DNA of 58,896 bases, from assembly GCA_964529155.1 (NCBI GenBank), contig CAZGVV010000002.1, positions 1 to 58,896 on the forward strand, in the 5' to 3' direction. The notes beneath the pieces were generated by a model. It was not told the origin of the DNA, searched no databases, and saw only the letters and a program-made list of their open reading frames with translations. Source of the DNA: CAZGVV01 sp964529155. Its GTDB lineage: Bacteria; Pseudomonadota; Alphaproteobacteria; Rickettsiales; SXRF01. A program made the translations under genes and the position numbers. Below, piece by piece: positions 39,241 to 48,125 of the stretch; position 1 is the first letter of the stretch, and the number at the start of each line of letters is the position of its first letter.

Positions 39241-40171
39241 GCGAATTATGATCGCGATGCTGGCGTTGGTGGCTAATGCGCTGCTGGGCGGGCCGCCGTG
39301 GCTGATTGCGCAATTGCAGTTGAACAAACCGGCGCGCATGATGGCATCGTTTGTGCGCATGGTGGAGCGTAAATTAAACCGTGAACGCAGACTACCCGCC
39401 GCCCGCCGCCGGCGTGGATTGATGGTGATGCTGGCGGTGGGCGGCAGCGGCCTGGCCGCTGGCATCGCCCTGCACTGGGTAAATTCCCATGGCTATTACG
39501 GTAGTCTCATTGAGCTCATCATTCTGGCCTTGTGTTTGGGTGTGCGGCAGACCACGGATTTGGCAGCGGCCATGGCGCGGAGTTTTGCTGGCGGAAAAAT
39601 AGAGGAAGCGCGCGGGCTTTTACACGGAACGGTGTGGCGCAACGCGGCGCTGCTGGATGGCCGGGGATTGGTGCGGGCGTCGATAGAAACAGTGGCGGCG
39701 CAAAGTGTCAGCCGCCTGGCGATTCCCTTATGCTTTTATGTATTGTTCAGCGTGCCGGGATTATTAGCGGCGCGGGCGTTGACATTGCTGGCCGAGCATT
39801 TAGCCCAGCCGCAAGACCATTTTGCCACGCCTACCATGCGCATGTATGGCTATTTGGCGTTTATTCCCTCACTCATGGCCGGGCTCATCGCCATTGCCGC
39901 CGGTGCGGTGCTCCCATTTGGCCGGCCCTATGCCGGGTGGCGGGCGTGGGTATTGAGTGCGCCGGATTTATTCCCTCACCGCCGCGACGTAGCCGTAAAT
40001 GGCGCGGTGCTTGGGGCCATGCTCGGCGGTCCGGCATCGGAATATGCCCCCGGCCCGTGGCTCGGCGGCAATGGCTTGGTCATGCCAAGAGATGCGCACC
40101 GGGCGGCGCTGCTGCTATGGACACAGGCGTTGATGTGGTTGCTGTTATTAGGGTTGTTGCGCGTAGTATAA
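39233..40171 (+). CDS. cbiB: CobD/CbiB-like membrane protein (adenosylcobinamide-phosphate synthase family)
   Basis: A 312-aa integral membrane protein. The family pattern is seen in LVANALLGGPPWLIAQ (normally ..DxxxGDPxxxPHPV), in the matrix segment VAAQSVSRLAIPLCFYVLFSVPGLLAARAL, and in the end VNGAVLGAMLGGPASEYAPGPWLGGNG (quoted by parts). CbiB attaches aminopropanol to cobyrate late in B12 synthesis. Several landmark residues are changed (GGP for GDP, and the HPV sequence is lost), and no other cobalamin gene is in the window. It could be a diverged homologue with another job. It is the last gene of the mltA-to-cbiB run, overlapping cca by eight bases, and convergent with bdhA. Confidence 0.7.
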   Translation: MDERIMIAMLALVANALLGGPPWLIAQLQLNKPARMMASFVRMVERKLNRERRLPAARRRRGLMVMLAVGGSGLAAGIALHWVNSHGYYGSLIELIILALCLGVRQTTDLAAAMARSFAGGKIEEARGLLHGTVWRNAALLDGRGLVRASIETVAAQSVSRLAIPLCFYVLFSVPGLLAARALTLLAEHLAQPQDHFATPTMRMYGYLAFIPSLMAGLIAIAAGAVLPFGRPYAGWRAWVLSAPDLFPHRRDVAVNGAVLGAMLGGPASEYAPGPWLGGNGLVMPRDAHRAALLLWTQALMWLLLLGLLRVV

Positions 40172-40180
40172 TGGTCCGGT

Positions 40181-40963
40181 TTACTCCGCCGTCCAGCCAC
40201 CATCCATCGTGATAATTTCGCCGGTCATGCTGGCACCGTGTTTGCCGCTTAAGAACACCACCATCGCGCCGATGTTTTCGGGGTCAATGAAGCGTTGGTT
40301 GGGTTGTTTTTCGCCGAGCAGATTGGCGGCGGCTTGCTCCACGGTGGTGCCTTCTTTTTTTGCCTTGTCTTCGATCTGTTTTTCCACCAGCGGCGTGCGC
40401 ACCCAGCCGGGGCAGATGGCGTTGCAGGTGATGCCGGATTGTGCGGCTTCCAGTGCCACGACTTTGGTTAGCCCGACAATGCCATGCTTGGCCGCGACAT
40501 AAGCCGCTTTCTGGCGCGAAGCAACCAGGCCGTGCACCGAGGCGGTGTTTACAATGCGGCCAAATCCGCGTGTGCGCATGCCCGGCAGCGCCGCTTTTAT
40601 CGCATGGAAGGCGGAGGAGAGATTAATGGCAATGATGGCGTCCCATTTATCTTCAGGAAATTCCTCAATGGTTGCAGTGAATTGAATACCGGCGTTGTTC
40701 ACTAAAATATCCACCGCGCCAAAACTGCTCTCCCCCGTTTTTACCATGTCGCGGATTTGGTCCGCCTTGCTCATGTCGGCGGACGAGTATACCACTTTAA
40801 CGCCATATTGTTTGGGGAAGTCAGCAAGGAGCGCATCTATGGCCGCTTTGTCGCCAAATCCGTTAAACACAATGTTGCAGCCCTCGGCAGCAAGCGCGTG
40901 CGCAATGGCAAGACCAATGCCGCTGGTGGAACCGGTAACGATGGCGGATTTTCCAGTGAGCAT
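40181..40963 (-). CDS. bdhA: 3-hydroxybutyrate dehydrogenase
   Basis: NAD-dependent short-chain dehydrogenase that oxidises 3-hydroxybutyrate to acetoacetate. The 260-aa protein has the cofactor motif TGSTSGIG (10-17), NNAG (89-92) and the catalytic Ser142, Tyr155 and Lys159 in NTASVHGLVASRQKAAYVAAKHG (described by position). The stretches ICPGWVRTPLVEKQIEDKA and LLGEKQPNQRFIDPENIG are typical of 3-hydroxybutyrate dehydrogenases and not of FabG. AAGGAG seven bases upstream on the minus strand supports the start. With the CoA transferase at the window start it forms a 3-hydroxybutyrate use route, though the genes are 40 kb apart. Confidence 0.93.
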   Translation of the reverse strand: MLTGKSAIVTGSTSGIGLAIAHALAAEGCNIVFNGFGDKAAIDALLADFPKQYGVKVVYSSADMSKADQIRDMVKTGESSFGAVDILVNNAGIQFTATIEEFPEDKWDAIIAINLSSAFHAIKAALPGMRTRGFGRIVNTASVHGLVASRQKAAYVAAKHGIVGLTKVVALEAAQSGITCNAICPGWVRTPLVEKQIEDKAKKEGTTVEQAAANLLGEKQPNQRFIDPENIGAMVVFLSGKHGASMTGEIITMDGGWTAE

Positions 40964-41108
40964 AACACGATCTCCTTAAAAATGATGAGGTGGCATAATT
41001 AGATCAGCTAATGAGCAGCTTGTCCATTTACGAAAAAAATATGGCAAAAATCCTTGGCATTTGGAGTGTGCGGTGGTAGATATAAAGAATCAATCAGTGG
41101 AGGACGTC

Positions 41109-42737
41109 ATGGGCATTAATCTTCAAGTACCAATGAAAAATGATGTCCTTAAGCCAACCATCACCGTAGTAGGCGTGGGCGGGGCTGGCGGTAACGCTGT
41201 GAACAACATGATCGCGGCTAATCTTGAGGGCGTTAACTTCGTGATGGCCAATACCGACGCACAGGCGTTGGAGCATGCGCTGACGGATCGCACCATTCAA
41301 CTCGGCAACACCATCACACGCGGACTTGGTGCGGGCGCAAATCCGGAAATTGGCCGTGGTGCAGCGGAAGAAGCGGCGGAGGAAATCGCCGCGCATATTC
41401 AAGGCAGCAACATGGTATTCATCACCGCTGGTATGGGCGGTGGCACCGGTACGGGTGCTGCGCCAGTGGTGGCGCGCATTGCGCGTGAGCAGGGTATCTT
41501 AACGGTTGCGGTGGTCACCAAGCCATTCCAGTTTGAGGGCACGCACCGTATGCGCCTGGCTGAATCCGGCTTAAAAGAATTGCAGGAATACGTCGATACG
41601 CTGATCATCATTCCAAACCAGAATCTGTTCCGTATCGCCAATGAGCGCACTACGTTCTCGGATGCCTTTAAAATGGCCGATGAAGTATTGCACTCCGGTG
41701 TGCGCGGGGTGACCGATCTGATGGTTAAACCCGGCTTAATCAATTTGGATTTCGCCGATATTCGCACCGTCATGCGCGAAATGGGCAAAGCAATGATGGG
41801 AACCGGTGAGGCAACCGGCGAAAAACGCGCCGTAGAAGCCGCTGAAGCCGCTATCTCTAATCCGCTGTTGGATGATGTTTCACTGAAAGGCGCACGTGCG
41901 GCGCTGATTAACATCACCGGCGGCTTGGACATGACCCTCTACGAGGTGGATGAAGCCGCCAACCGTATTCGGGAAGAATTAGACCCGGAGGCAAATATCA
42001 TTTTCGGTTCAGCCTTTAATGAGGCGATGGAAGGGCGCATGCGCGTATCCGTAGTGGCTACCGGGATTGAGCCGCCGCAAAGTGCGCATGTTGCGCCGCA
42101 ACGGGCGGCAACTAACCCCATTGAACAGAAAAAACCCTATCTCTTTAACAACGCAGCGGCCTTGCGTGAATTGACTGCTACGCGCCCGGCCATGCGGCCT
42201 GCGGCGGCAGTATCCGCTACGCCGGAAAGCATTGCGGCAGCGTTCCGTGGCGGCTCTTACCGGGAAAATGTAGAGGAGACCGTCCGCGTTATTGCGCCAA
42301 AGCATGATGCAGAAGTAAACGCGGAAATGGCCATGCATGGCGCAACGCATTACAGCCCGATGCGCACGGATGGTTCGCTGGCGCTGGCCGAAGAAAATTA
42401 TGCAGATACCCAAACCCTGGAGCGTCCACGCGCGCAGCCGGAAGCCGTTGACGTTGCGGCGCAGCCGCCAAAATTCTCCGCACGTCAAGTGGCAGGGGCG
42501 CATCGTGATTTATTATCCGCTGAAGCACACGCGCCAGTGCGGTCATTGTTTCAGCGCATTGCTGAAGTCAGCCGTTCGCTTGCTTCAAAGCCTGAGCAAG
42601 CCAGCAAGCCTGAGCCGGAACGTCAGTTGCAGGTCACAGAAAAGCCGCGTTCGGAAGCGGTACGTAAAATGGAAAATGGGCTGGAAGAAGAGCCTTATCT
42701 GGACATTCCTGCTTTCTTACGTCGTCAGGCAAATTAG
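41109..42737 (+). CDS. ftsZ: Cell division protein FtsZ
   Basis: Tubulin-like GTPase that forms the division ring. I take ATG 41109 because GGAGGA lies four bases upstream; a TTG at 41061 would add 16 residues without support. The 542-aa protein has VGVGGAGGNAVNNM (21-34), the GTP loop GGGTGTGAAP (110-119), and the synergy loop with NLDFADIRTVM. A long, variable linker (about 330-525) follows, then the C-terminal peptide EPYLDIPAFLRRQAN that binds FtsA and other partners. The linker length is normal for Alphaproteobacteria. ftsZ usually precedes lpxC in this class; here it is separated from lpxC by 8 kb and on the opposite strand. ftsA and ftsQ are not in the window. Confidence 0.97.
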   Translation: MGINLQVPMKNDVLKPTITVVGVGGAGGNAVNNMIAANLEGVNFVMANTDAQALEHALTDRTIQLGNTITRGLGAGANPEIGRGAAEEAAEEIAAHIQGSNMVFITAGMGGGTGTGAAPVVARIAREQGILTVAVVTKPFQFEGTHRMRLAESGLKELQEYVDTLIIIPNQNLFRIANERTTFSDAFKMADEVLHSGVRGVTDLMVKPGLINLDFADIRTVMREMGKAMMGTGEATGEKRAVEAAEAAISNPLLDDVSLKGARAALINITGGLDMTLYEVDEAANRIREELDPEANIIFGSAFNEAMEGRMRVSVVATGIEPPQSAHVAPQRAATNPIEQKKPYLFNNAAALRELTATRPAMRPAAAVSATPESIAAAFRGGSYRENVEETVRVIAPKHDAEVNAEMAMHGATHYSPMRTDGSLALAEENYADTQTLERPRAQPEAVDVAAQPPKFSARQVAGAHRDLLSAEAHAPVRSLFQRIAEVSRSLASKPEQASKPEPERQLQVTEKPRSEAVRKMENGLEEEPYLDIPAFLRRQAN

Positions 42738-42763
42738 CCGTCTTTTTAATAACAGGAGCACCT

Positions 42764-43381
42764 ATGTATAGCTTATATTATTCCCCTGGGGCGTGCTCCA
42801 TGGCGATTCACGTTGCATTAATTGAATGCGGTGTGTCCTTTGAACTGAAAAATGTTTCGATTACCGAAGGCAAAAACCGTGATGCGGAATTCTTAGCACT
42901 CAATCCGCGCGGCTCAGTGCCGGTATTGGTGGATGACGGCCTGGTTATTCGCGAAGGCGGGGCGCAGCTGGTGTATCTGCTGGATAAACACCACAGCCCG
43001 CTTCTGCCGCGTGACGGCAAGGCCCGCGCTGCGGCGCTTGAATGGTTGATGTTTGCCAATGCCACACTACACCCGGCTTATAGCCGCCTCTTTTTCTTGA
43101 AAAAACAAAATGCTTCTCCCGAACTCATGGGTGCTGCTGTGGACGCAGTGAACGGTTTGTGGAAGGAAGTGGATGCCCGCCTTGCCGCCGCGCCGTATAT
43201 ATGCGGTAAGGAATGTACCATGGCCGATATTTTAATAACCGTAATCGCCAATTGGAGCGGCAATTTCCCCGCCATTGAACTGGGCGCCAATTGCAAGCGC
43301 CTGTTTAAGGAAATCATCGCCCGCCCGTCTTATGTGAAAGCATTGGCGTCGGAGCAGGTGACGTATAAAGCAGCTGCGTAA
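42764..43381 (+). CDS. Glutathione S-transferase family protein
   Basis: Cytosolic GST-like enzyme of 205 aa. The thioredoxin-like N-terminal domain begins YSLYYSPGACSMAIHVALIE, where Cys10 (SPGACS) fits the beta-class bacterial GSTs that use or bind glutathione through this Cys. NPRGSVPVLVDDGLVIREGGAQLVYLLDK carries the cis-Pro before Val and the Glu-Gly-like glutathione site. The helical C-terminal domain has CGKECTMADILITVIANW with the conserved Asp N-capping box. AGGAGC lies eight bases upstream of ATG 42764. Substrate unknown; it may be co-transcribed with ftsZ, which ends 26 bases upstream. Confidence 0.9.
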   Translation: MYSLYYSPGACSMAIHVALIECGVSFELKNVSITEGKNRDAEFLALNPRGSVPVLVDDGLVIREGGAQLVYLLDKHHSPLLPRDGKARAAALEWLMFANATLHPAYSRLFFLKKQNASPELMGAAVDAVNGLWKEVDARLAAAPYICGKECTMADILITVIANWSGNFPAIELGANCKRLFKEIIARPSYVKALASEQVTYKAAA

Positions 43382-43393
43382 GGCTTCCGTTAC

Positions 43394-45172
43394 CTAAATC
43401 TTACGGCATACCTTTTTTAGCCAGCGTTTCTGCGCGGGGGTGAGCATCGGTGCGTGGGTTTCATAGACCCAGGCATGGTACGCATTCAGCCAGTCGCGCT
43501 CCGCCAGTGTGAGCAATTTGGCCACAATCAATGTGCGGTCGATCGGCACGCAGGTGAGGGTTTCAAATCCGAGGCGCGCGGTACCGGATTCCATTTTCCC
43601 GCGCGGAATTACGGCCAGCAGGCTTTCAATGCGGATACCGTAAGCGCCTTCTTTGTAATAGCCCGGCTCATTGGAGAGGATCATCCCGGCTTTCAGGCCC
43701 ACTTCGCCGCCACGCTTGCCTACGCGTTGCGGTCCTTCATGCACGCCCAGAAAACTGCCAACGCCATGGCCAGTACCGTGCTCATAATCCAGCCCCGCCT
43801 GCCATAAATCATGGCGGGCCATAATGTCCAGCTGTGTGCCGCCCGTGCCTTCGGGAAAACGTGTGCGGGCTAATGCGATGTGGCCCTTAAGCACGCGGGT
43901 AAAGCGCTCGCATTGCTCAGCGCTGGGTTTGCCAATGGCAACGGTGCGGGTGATGTCGGTTGTGCCGTCTGGGTACTGGCCGCCGGAATCGAGCAAAAAT
44001 AACTCGCCGCGCTTAAGCGCCCGGTTGCTTGCTTCGGTAACGCGGTAATGCACGATTGCTCCGTTAGGTCCGCTGCCGGCGATGGTTTCAAAGCTTGGCG
44101 AGAAAAATGCTTCATGGGCGCGGCGGTATTCCAGCAAGCGGATGCTGGCTTCCATCTCGGTCACGGTGCGTTGCAGGCATTCGGCATCCAGCCAGCATAG
44201 AAACCGCGTTACCGCCAATCCGTCGCGGCGATGAGCTTGGCGCGTGCCCTCTAATTCGGCGGCATTTTTGATGGCTTTTGGGGCCTGGCAGGGATCTTCA
44301 CCGCGCATAATCTCTGCGCCTGCATGCGTCAGGGCATCGGCGAACCAGGCAGGTGTAAGAATAGGATCCAGTAAGATGCGCGCGTGGGCAGCCCCGAGTT
44401 CGGCAAGTGCATCCGGCAGCGTGTCGGGCGATGAAATAGCAATATCCTCTCCGAAATGCGCGCGCAGTTCCGGTGAAAACTTAGCGGGATCGGCAAATAA
44501 CTCCACCTTGCCGGTATCGTGCAATATGGCATAGGCCAGTACGACAGGGGTAAATACCAAATCATGCCCGCGGATATTCAGCAGCCAGTTGATGCTGTCG
44601 GATGCCACCAGCACGGTAGCGTGCGCATTGCGCTTACGCAGTATGTCTGCGGCGGCGGCACGTTTTTCGGCGTGGGGAATCCCTGCGTAGCGCAGTGCAT
44701 GCACAAAAGCAGGTTCAGAAGGCGTGGCCGGGCGGTCTTGCCACAGCAGGTTGAGGGGATTGGGGATTAACGGTTTGAGGGTGAGGCCTTTTGCTGAAAA
44801 AGTTTTTTTCCAGCCCTCCACGGCCGATATACTATGCAGCATGGGGTCATAGCCGATTACGCCTTGTAAAGGGGCGTGTTCGGCAAGCCATGCATCCAGG
44901 CGTATTTCTCCGCTGTTGAAATGCTCATAAGCGGCAGCATCCACTTCATTGCGGGCTTGCAGGGTGTAACGACCGTCAACAAAAAGCGCCGCTTTGTCTG
45001 GCAATATGGCGGCAGCGCCTGCCGAGCCGGTAAAGTTGGTCAGCCATGCCAGCCGCTGGGCGCAGGCGGGAACATATTCCCCGAGGTATTCGTCGGCCAC
45101 GGGAACAATGAAGCCATGCACGCCGGATTGGGCGAGTTGAGCGCGCAGGGCGGCCAGTTTTTCTGCGCTCAT
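43394..45172 (-). CDS. pepP: Xaa-Pro aminopeptidase (M24B)
   Basis: Metallopeptidase that removes N-terminal residues before proline. With ATG 45172 (GGAGA upstream, overlapping the prmA stop by one base) the protein has 592 aa and three domains, the long form seen in Alphaproteobacteria and eukaryotes. Two creatinase N-terminal domains (about 1-130 and 150-300) precede the catalytic pita-bread domain. The metal ligands are in LLDSGGQYPDGTTDITRT (two Asp), HGTGHGVGSFLGVHEGP (His), MILSNEPGYY (Glu) and GIRIESLL (Glu). All are present. A longer frame to 45199 only extends into prmA. Confidence 0.94.
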   Translation of the reverse strand: MSAEKLAALRAQLAQSGVHGFIVPVADEYLGEYVPACAQRLAWLTNFTGSAGAAAILPDKAALFVDGRYTLQARNEVDAAAYEHFNSGEIRLDAWLAEHAPLQGVIGYDPMLHSISAVEGWKKTFSAKGLTLKPLIPNPLNLLWQDRPATPSEPAFVHALRYAGIPHAEKRAAAADILRKRNAHATVLVASDSINWLLNIRGHDLVFTPVVLAYAILHDTGKVELFADPAKFSPELRAHFGEDIAISSPDTLPDALAELGAAHARILLDPILTPAWFADALTHAGAEIMRGEDPCQAPKAIKNAAELEGTRQAHRRDGLAVTRFLCWLDAECLQRTVTEMEASIRLLEYRRAHEAFFSPSFETIAGSGPNGAIVHYRVTEASNRALKRGELFLLDSGGQYPDGTTDITRTVAIGKPSAEQCERFTRVLKGHIALARTRFPEGTGGTQLDIMARHDLWQAGLDYEHGTGHGVGSFLGVHEGPQRVGKRGGEVGLKAGMILSNEPGYYKEGAYGIRIESLLAVIPRGKMESGTARLGFETLTCVPIDRTLIVAKLLTLAERDWLNAYHAWVYETHAPMLTPAQKRWLKKVCRKI

Positions 45173-46083
45173 TATTTTTTCTCCATGATCAGGGTGCACC
45201 AGCCATTATCACGAATGCGCCCCGCCAGATGTAATCCTTGGCGGCGGTGGGCGGCAATTACCATCGCGCTTTGTGCATCCAGCAGGCCGGAGAGAATGGC
45301 TATGCCGCTGCGTCCCAAATGCGACGCCAGCGCATGCGACATGCCAACCAGTGGTCGGGCCAGGATGTTGGCTAAAATAAGGTCATAAGGTGCGTCGCGG
45401 TGGACGCGGGCGGAGTTGTAGCCGTCGCCGACCATGGCGCGGACCTGGGCGTTTACGCGGTTGATGCGGATGTTATCCTGGGCCACGCGTACCGATACGG
45501 CGTCATTGTCCACGGCCAGCACATTGGCCCGTGGCCAGAGCTTTGCCGCACCAATAGCCAAAATAGCCGAGCCGCAACCCATGTCCAAAATGGCGGAGAA
45601 ATTACGCTCACGCGACAGGCGGTCCAGCGCCAGTAAGCAACCGCGCGTGGTGGCGTGTTCACCGGACCCGAAGGCGGTCCCCGCTTCTACCTGAATGGCG
45701 AGTACGTTGTGGGGGACTTCTTCCTTAGCATGGCAGCCATGCACAAAAAACCGGCCGATGGAAAGCGGTGGAAAGTCACGTGCCACGGCGGATAGCCAGT
45801 CACGGTCACGGATTTCTTCGACGTGAGGAAGGGGAATAACGGTGTTGAGTAACTCGCCTATGCGGTGAATACGCTCACTGATGTCTTTGGGCGCAGGCGC
45901 ATGGTCAGTAAGGATAGTGACTTGCCATATGCGAGCATCATCAGCGGTCTCAAAATTGGAGGTGGAAAGCGCGATGTCGGCAAAGGACTCCTCCAATGCC
46001 AGTGCAATATCCATGTGAACAATAAAACTAATTTCCCAATATACGGGAGCAATGGCAAACGGATTGTGTTTAGGAAATTTCAT
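45172..46083 (-). CDS. prmA: Ribosomal protein L11 methyltransferase PrmA
   Basis: SAM-dependent enzyme that trimethylates ribosomal protein L11. The 303-aa protein has an N-terminal substrate-recognition domain (about 1-115) and a class I fold: VEAGTAFGSGEHATTRGCLLAL, motif I LDMGCGSAILAIGAAKL, acidic AVDNDAVSV, and DLILANILARPLVGM. The variant FGSGEH for FGTGxH is mild. The start overlaps the end of ligA by four bases and the stop overlaps pepP by one, consistent with one transcript recN-ligA-prmA-pepP. Confidence 0.93.
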   Translation of the reverse strand: MKFPKHNPFAIAPVYWEISFIVHMDIALALEESFADIALSTSNFETADDARIWQVTILTDHAPAPKDISERIHRIGELLNTVIPLPHVEEIRDRDWLSAVARDFPPLSIGRFFVHGCHAKEEVPHNVLAIQVEAGTAFGSGEHATTRGCLLALDRLSRERNFSAILDMGCGSAILAIGAAKLWPRANVLAVDNDAVSVRVAQDNIRINRVNAQVRAMVGDGYNSARVHRDAPYDLILANILARPLVGMSHALASHLGRSGIAILSGLLDAQSAMVIAAHRRQGLHLAGRIRDNGWCTLIMEKK

Positions 46084-48125
46084 AATGCATCCAGTGTAGC
46101 AGATTCAACTAATTGCAGCCACGCCTCTTCGCTGAGAATGGCAACGCCAAGTGCCTGCGCTTTTGCGGCTTTAGAGCCTGCGTCTGCGCCTGCAACGAGA
46201 AAATCGGTGTTGGCCGACACGCTACCGGCCACTTTAGCGCCCAGTGCTTCGGCGCGGGCTTTGGCTTCGCTACGTGTCATGCGGGTAAGCGTACCGGTAA
46301 ACACAAGCGTTTTTCCGCTAATGGCGGAGCTGGCGACCGGTTGCTCGGCATCAATGATATGCAGCACTGATGCAAGGGCATCGAGCACTTCGTTATTATG
46401 CGGTTCCTGGAAAAAAGCGATCAGCGCTGCCACCGCCACCGGTCCCATGCCGTCAATATTATCCAATGCGGTCAGTGCGTCTGCATCATTATGGGCGGCG
46501 GCGTTGATGGCGGCGCGAAACTGCACCCAGGATTCATAATGCCTGGCCAGCAATCGGGCGGTGGTGCTGCCGATATGGCGAATGCCCAGGCTGTAGATAA
46601 GGCGCTCTAATTTCACCGCTCGGGCCTGTTCAATGGCTGTGAGCAGATTGTTGGCTGATTTTTCACCCCAGCCTTCACGTGTGAGTAATGTGTTGAGATG
46701 GCTAGATAAGGCGAAAATATCGGCAGGCGTGCGGATAAGTCCGTCGCGGTAAAATGCTTCGATCTGTTTTTCGCCAAGGCCAGCAATATCAAAGCCATCC
46801 CGGCTTACAAAGTGACGTAGGCGTTCAATAATCTGCGCCGGGCAAATAAGGCCGCCGGTGCAGCGGCGTGCCACTTCCCCGGCCTCGCGCACGGCCTGGC
46901 TACCGCAAATGGGGCAATGATCGGGAAAAAGGTAGGGCTGACTGTGAGAGGGACGCTTAGTTACCTCCACCCGCACGATTTGTGGAATCACATCCCCGGC
47001 CCGTTGGATAATAACCGTATCACTAACGCGCACATCCTTGCGGGCGATTTCATCTTCATTATGCAGCGTGGCGTTGGAGACCGTGGTGCCGCCAACCAGC
47101 ACCGGCTTTAAACGTGCAACGGGCGTGAGTGTTCCCGTGCGGCCAATTTGAATATCGATGGCTTCCAGCACTGTCTCCGCCTGTTCGGCTGGGAATTTAT
47201 GCGCCAGCGCCCAGCGCGGCGCGCGGCCCACTTCGCCCAGGCGTTTTTGCCAATCCAGGCGGTCAATTTTATAGACGATGCCATCAATAGCAAAATCCAG
47301 TGTCGCGCGTTGCTCACCAAGCCGGTGATACGCCGCCAAACACCCGTCAATATCGGTAGCGGGAGGGGCGCTCACCACCTGAAAACCAAGCGATTGCAAT
47401 AATACCCGTGTTGCCGAATGTGTGGCTAATGGCTCGCCGCGGTATTCGCCGATGCTGTACACAAAATACTGCAATGGACGCGAGGCGGTAATGCTTGGGT
47501 CCAGTTGACGCAGGGAACCGGCGGCGGCATTGCGGGGGTTAGCAAACAGGGGGAGTTCGGCGGCGCTGCGCTGGGCATTGAGGGCGGCAAATCCTGCGTA
47601 ACTCATATAGACCTCACCACGTACTTCCAGCACGGGCGGGGGATTGCCTGTAAGCGTGGCAGGCAATAATGTGCGCAGATTTTCGGTAATATCCTCACCC
47701 ATTTCGCCGTCGCCGCGCGTAGCGCCCTGGATGAAAACGCCCTGTTCGTAGCGGGCAGAAAACGAAAGACCGTCTATTTTTGCTTCGCATACATAGGTAA
47801 CGGTATCTTGCGATGAAAGTCCCAAAAACCGCCGAATGCGGCCATCAAATTCACGTACATCTTCATCGGAAAATGCATTATCCAATGAAAGCATAGGGAT
47901 GGGATGGCGAACTTTTTTGAATCCCTCCGAAGGCGCAGCGCCCACTTTTTGCGTCGGGCTGTTGGCGGTTTTAAGCTCGGGATGTGTGTGCTCAAGCTGC
48001 ACTAATTGCTGGCGTAGCGCGTCATACTCAGCATCCGTGATTTCGGGGGCGTCTTTTTGGTAATAGAGGGTGTCGTGATGGCGGATTTTCTGAACCAGAG
48101 CCTCCCACCGCGCCTGTGGTGTCAC
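46080..48125 (-). CDS. ligA: NAD-dependent DNA ligase LigA
   Basis: Joins nicks in DNA during replication and repair. The 681-aa protein has domain Ia with YYQKDAPEITDAEYDALRQQL, the adenylation Lys in CEAKIDGLSFSARYEQG, GEDITENL and the VRGEVYM motif. The OB fold is followed by a Cys4 zinc finger (CPICGSQAV...CTGGLICPAQ), helix-hairpin-helix repeats (FDIAGLGEKQIEAFY, NNLLTAIEQA, LGIRHIGSTTARLLA) and a C-terminal BRCT domain from about 600. Translation starts at GTG 48125, overlapping the end of recN by four bases. It follows recN as in other Alphaproteobacteria. Confidence 0.96.
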   Translation of the reverse strand: MTPQARWEALVQKIRHHDTLYYQKDAPEITDAEYDALRQQLVQLEHTHPELKTANSPTQKVGAAPSEGFKKVRHPIPMLSLDNAFSDEDVREFDGRIRRFLGLSSQDTVTYVCEAKIDGLSFSARYEQGVFIQGATRGDGEMGEDITENLRTLLPATLTGNPPPVLEVRGEVYMSYAGFAALNAQRSAAELPLFANPRNAAAGSLRQLDPSITASRPLQYFVYSIGEYRGEPLATHSATRVLLQSLGFQVVSAPPATDIDGCLAAYHRLGEQRATLDFAIDGIVYKIDRLDWQKRLGEVGRAPRWALAHKFPAEQAETVLEAIDIQIGRTGTLTPVARLKPVLVGGTTVSNATLHNEDEIARKDVRVSDTVIIQRAGDVIPQIVRVEVTKRPSHSQPYLFPDHCPICGSQAVREAGEVARRCTGGLICPAQIIERLRHFVSRDGFDIAGLGEKQIEAFYRDGLIRTPADIFALSSHLNTLLTREGWGEKSANNLLTAIEQARAVKLERLIYSLGIRHIGSTTARLLARHYESWVQFRAAINAAAHNDADALTALDNIDGMGPVAVAALIAFFQEPHNNEVLDALASVLHIIDAEQPVASSAISGKTLVFTGTLTRMTRSEAKARAEALGAKVAGSVSANTDFLVAGADAGSKAAKAQALGVAILSEEAWLQLVESATLDAL

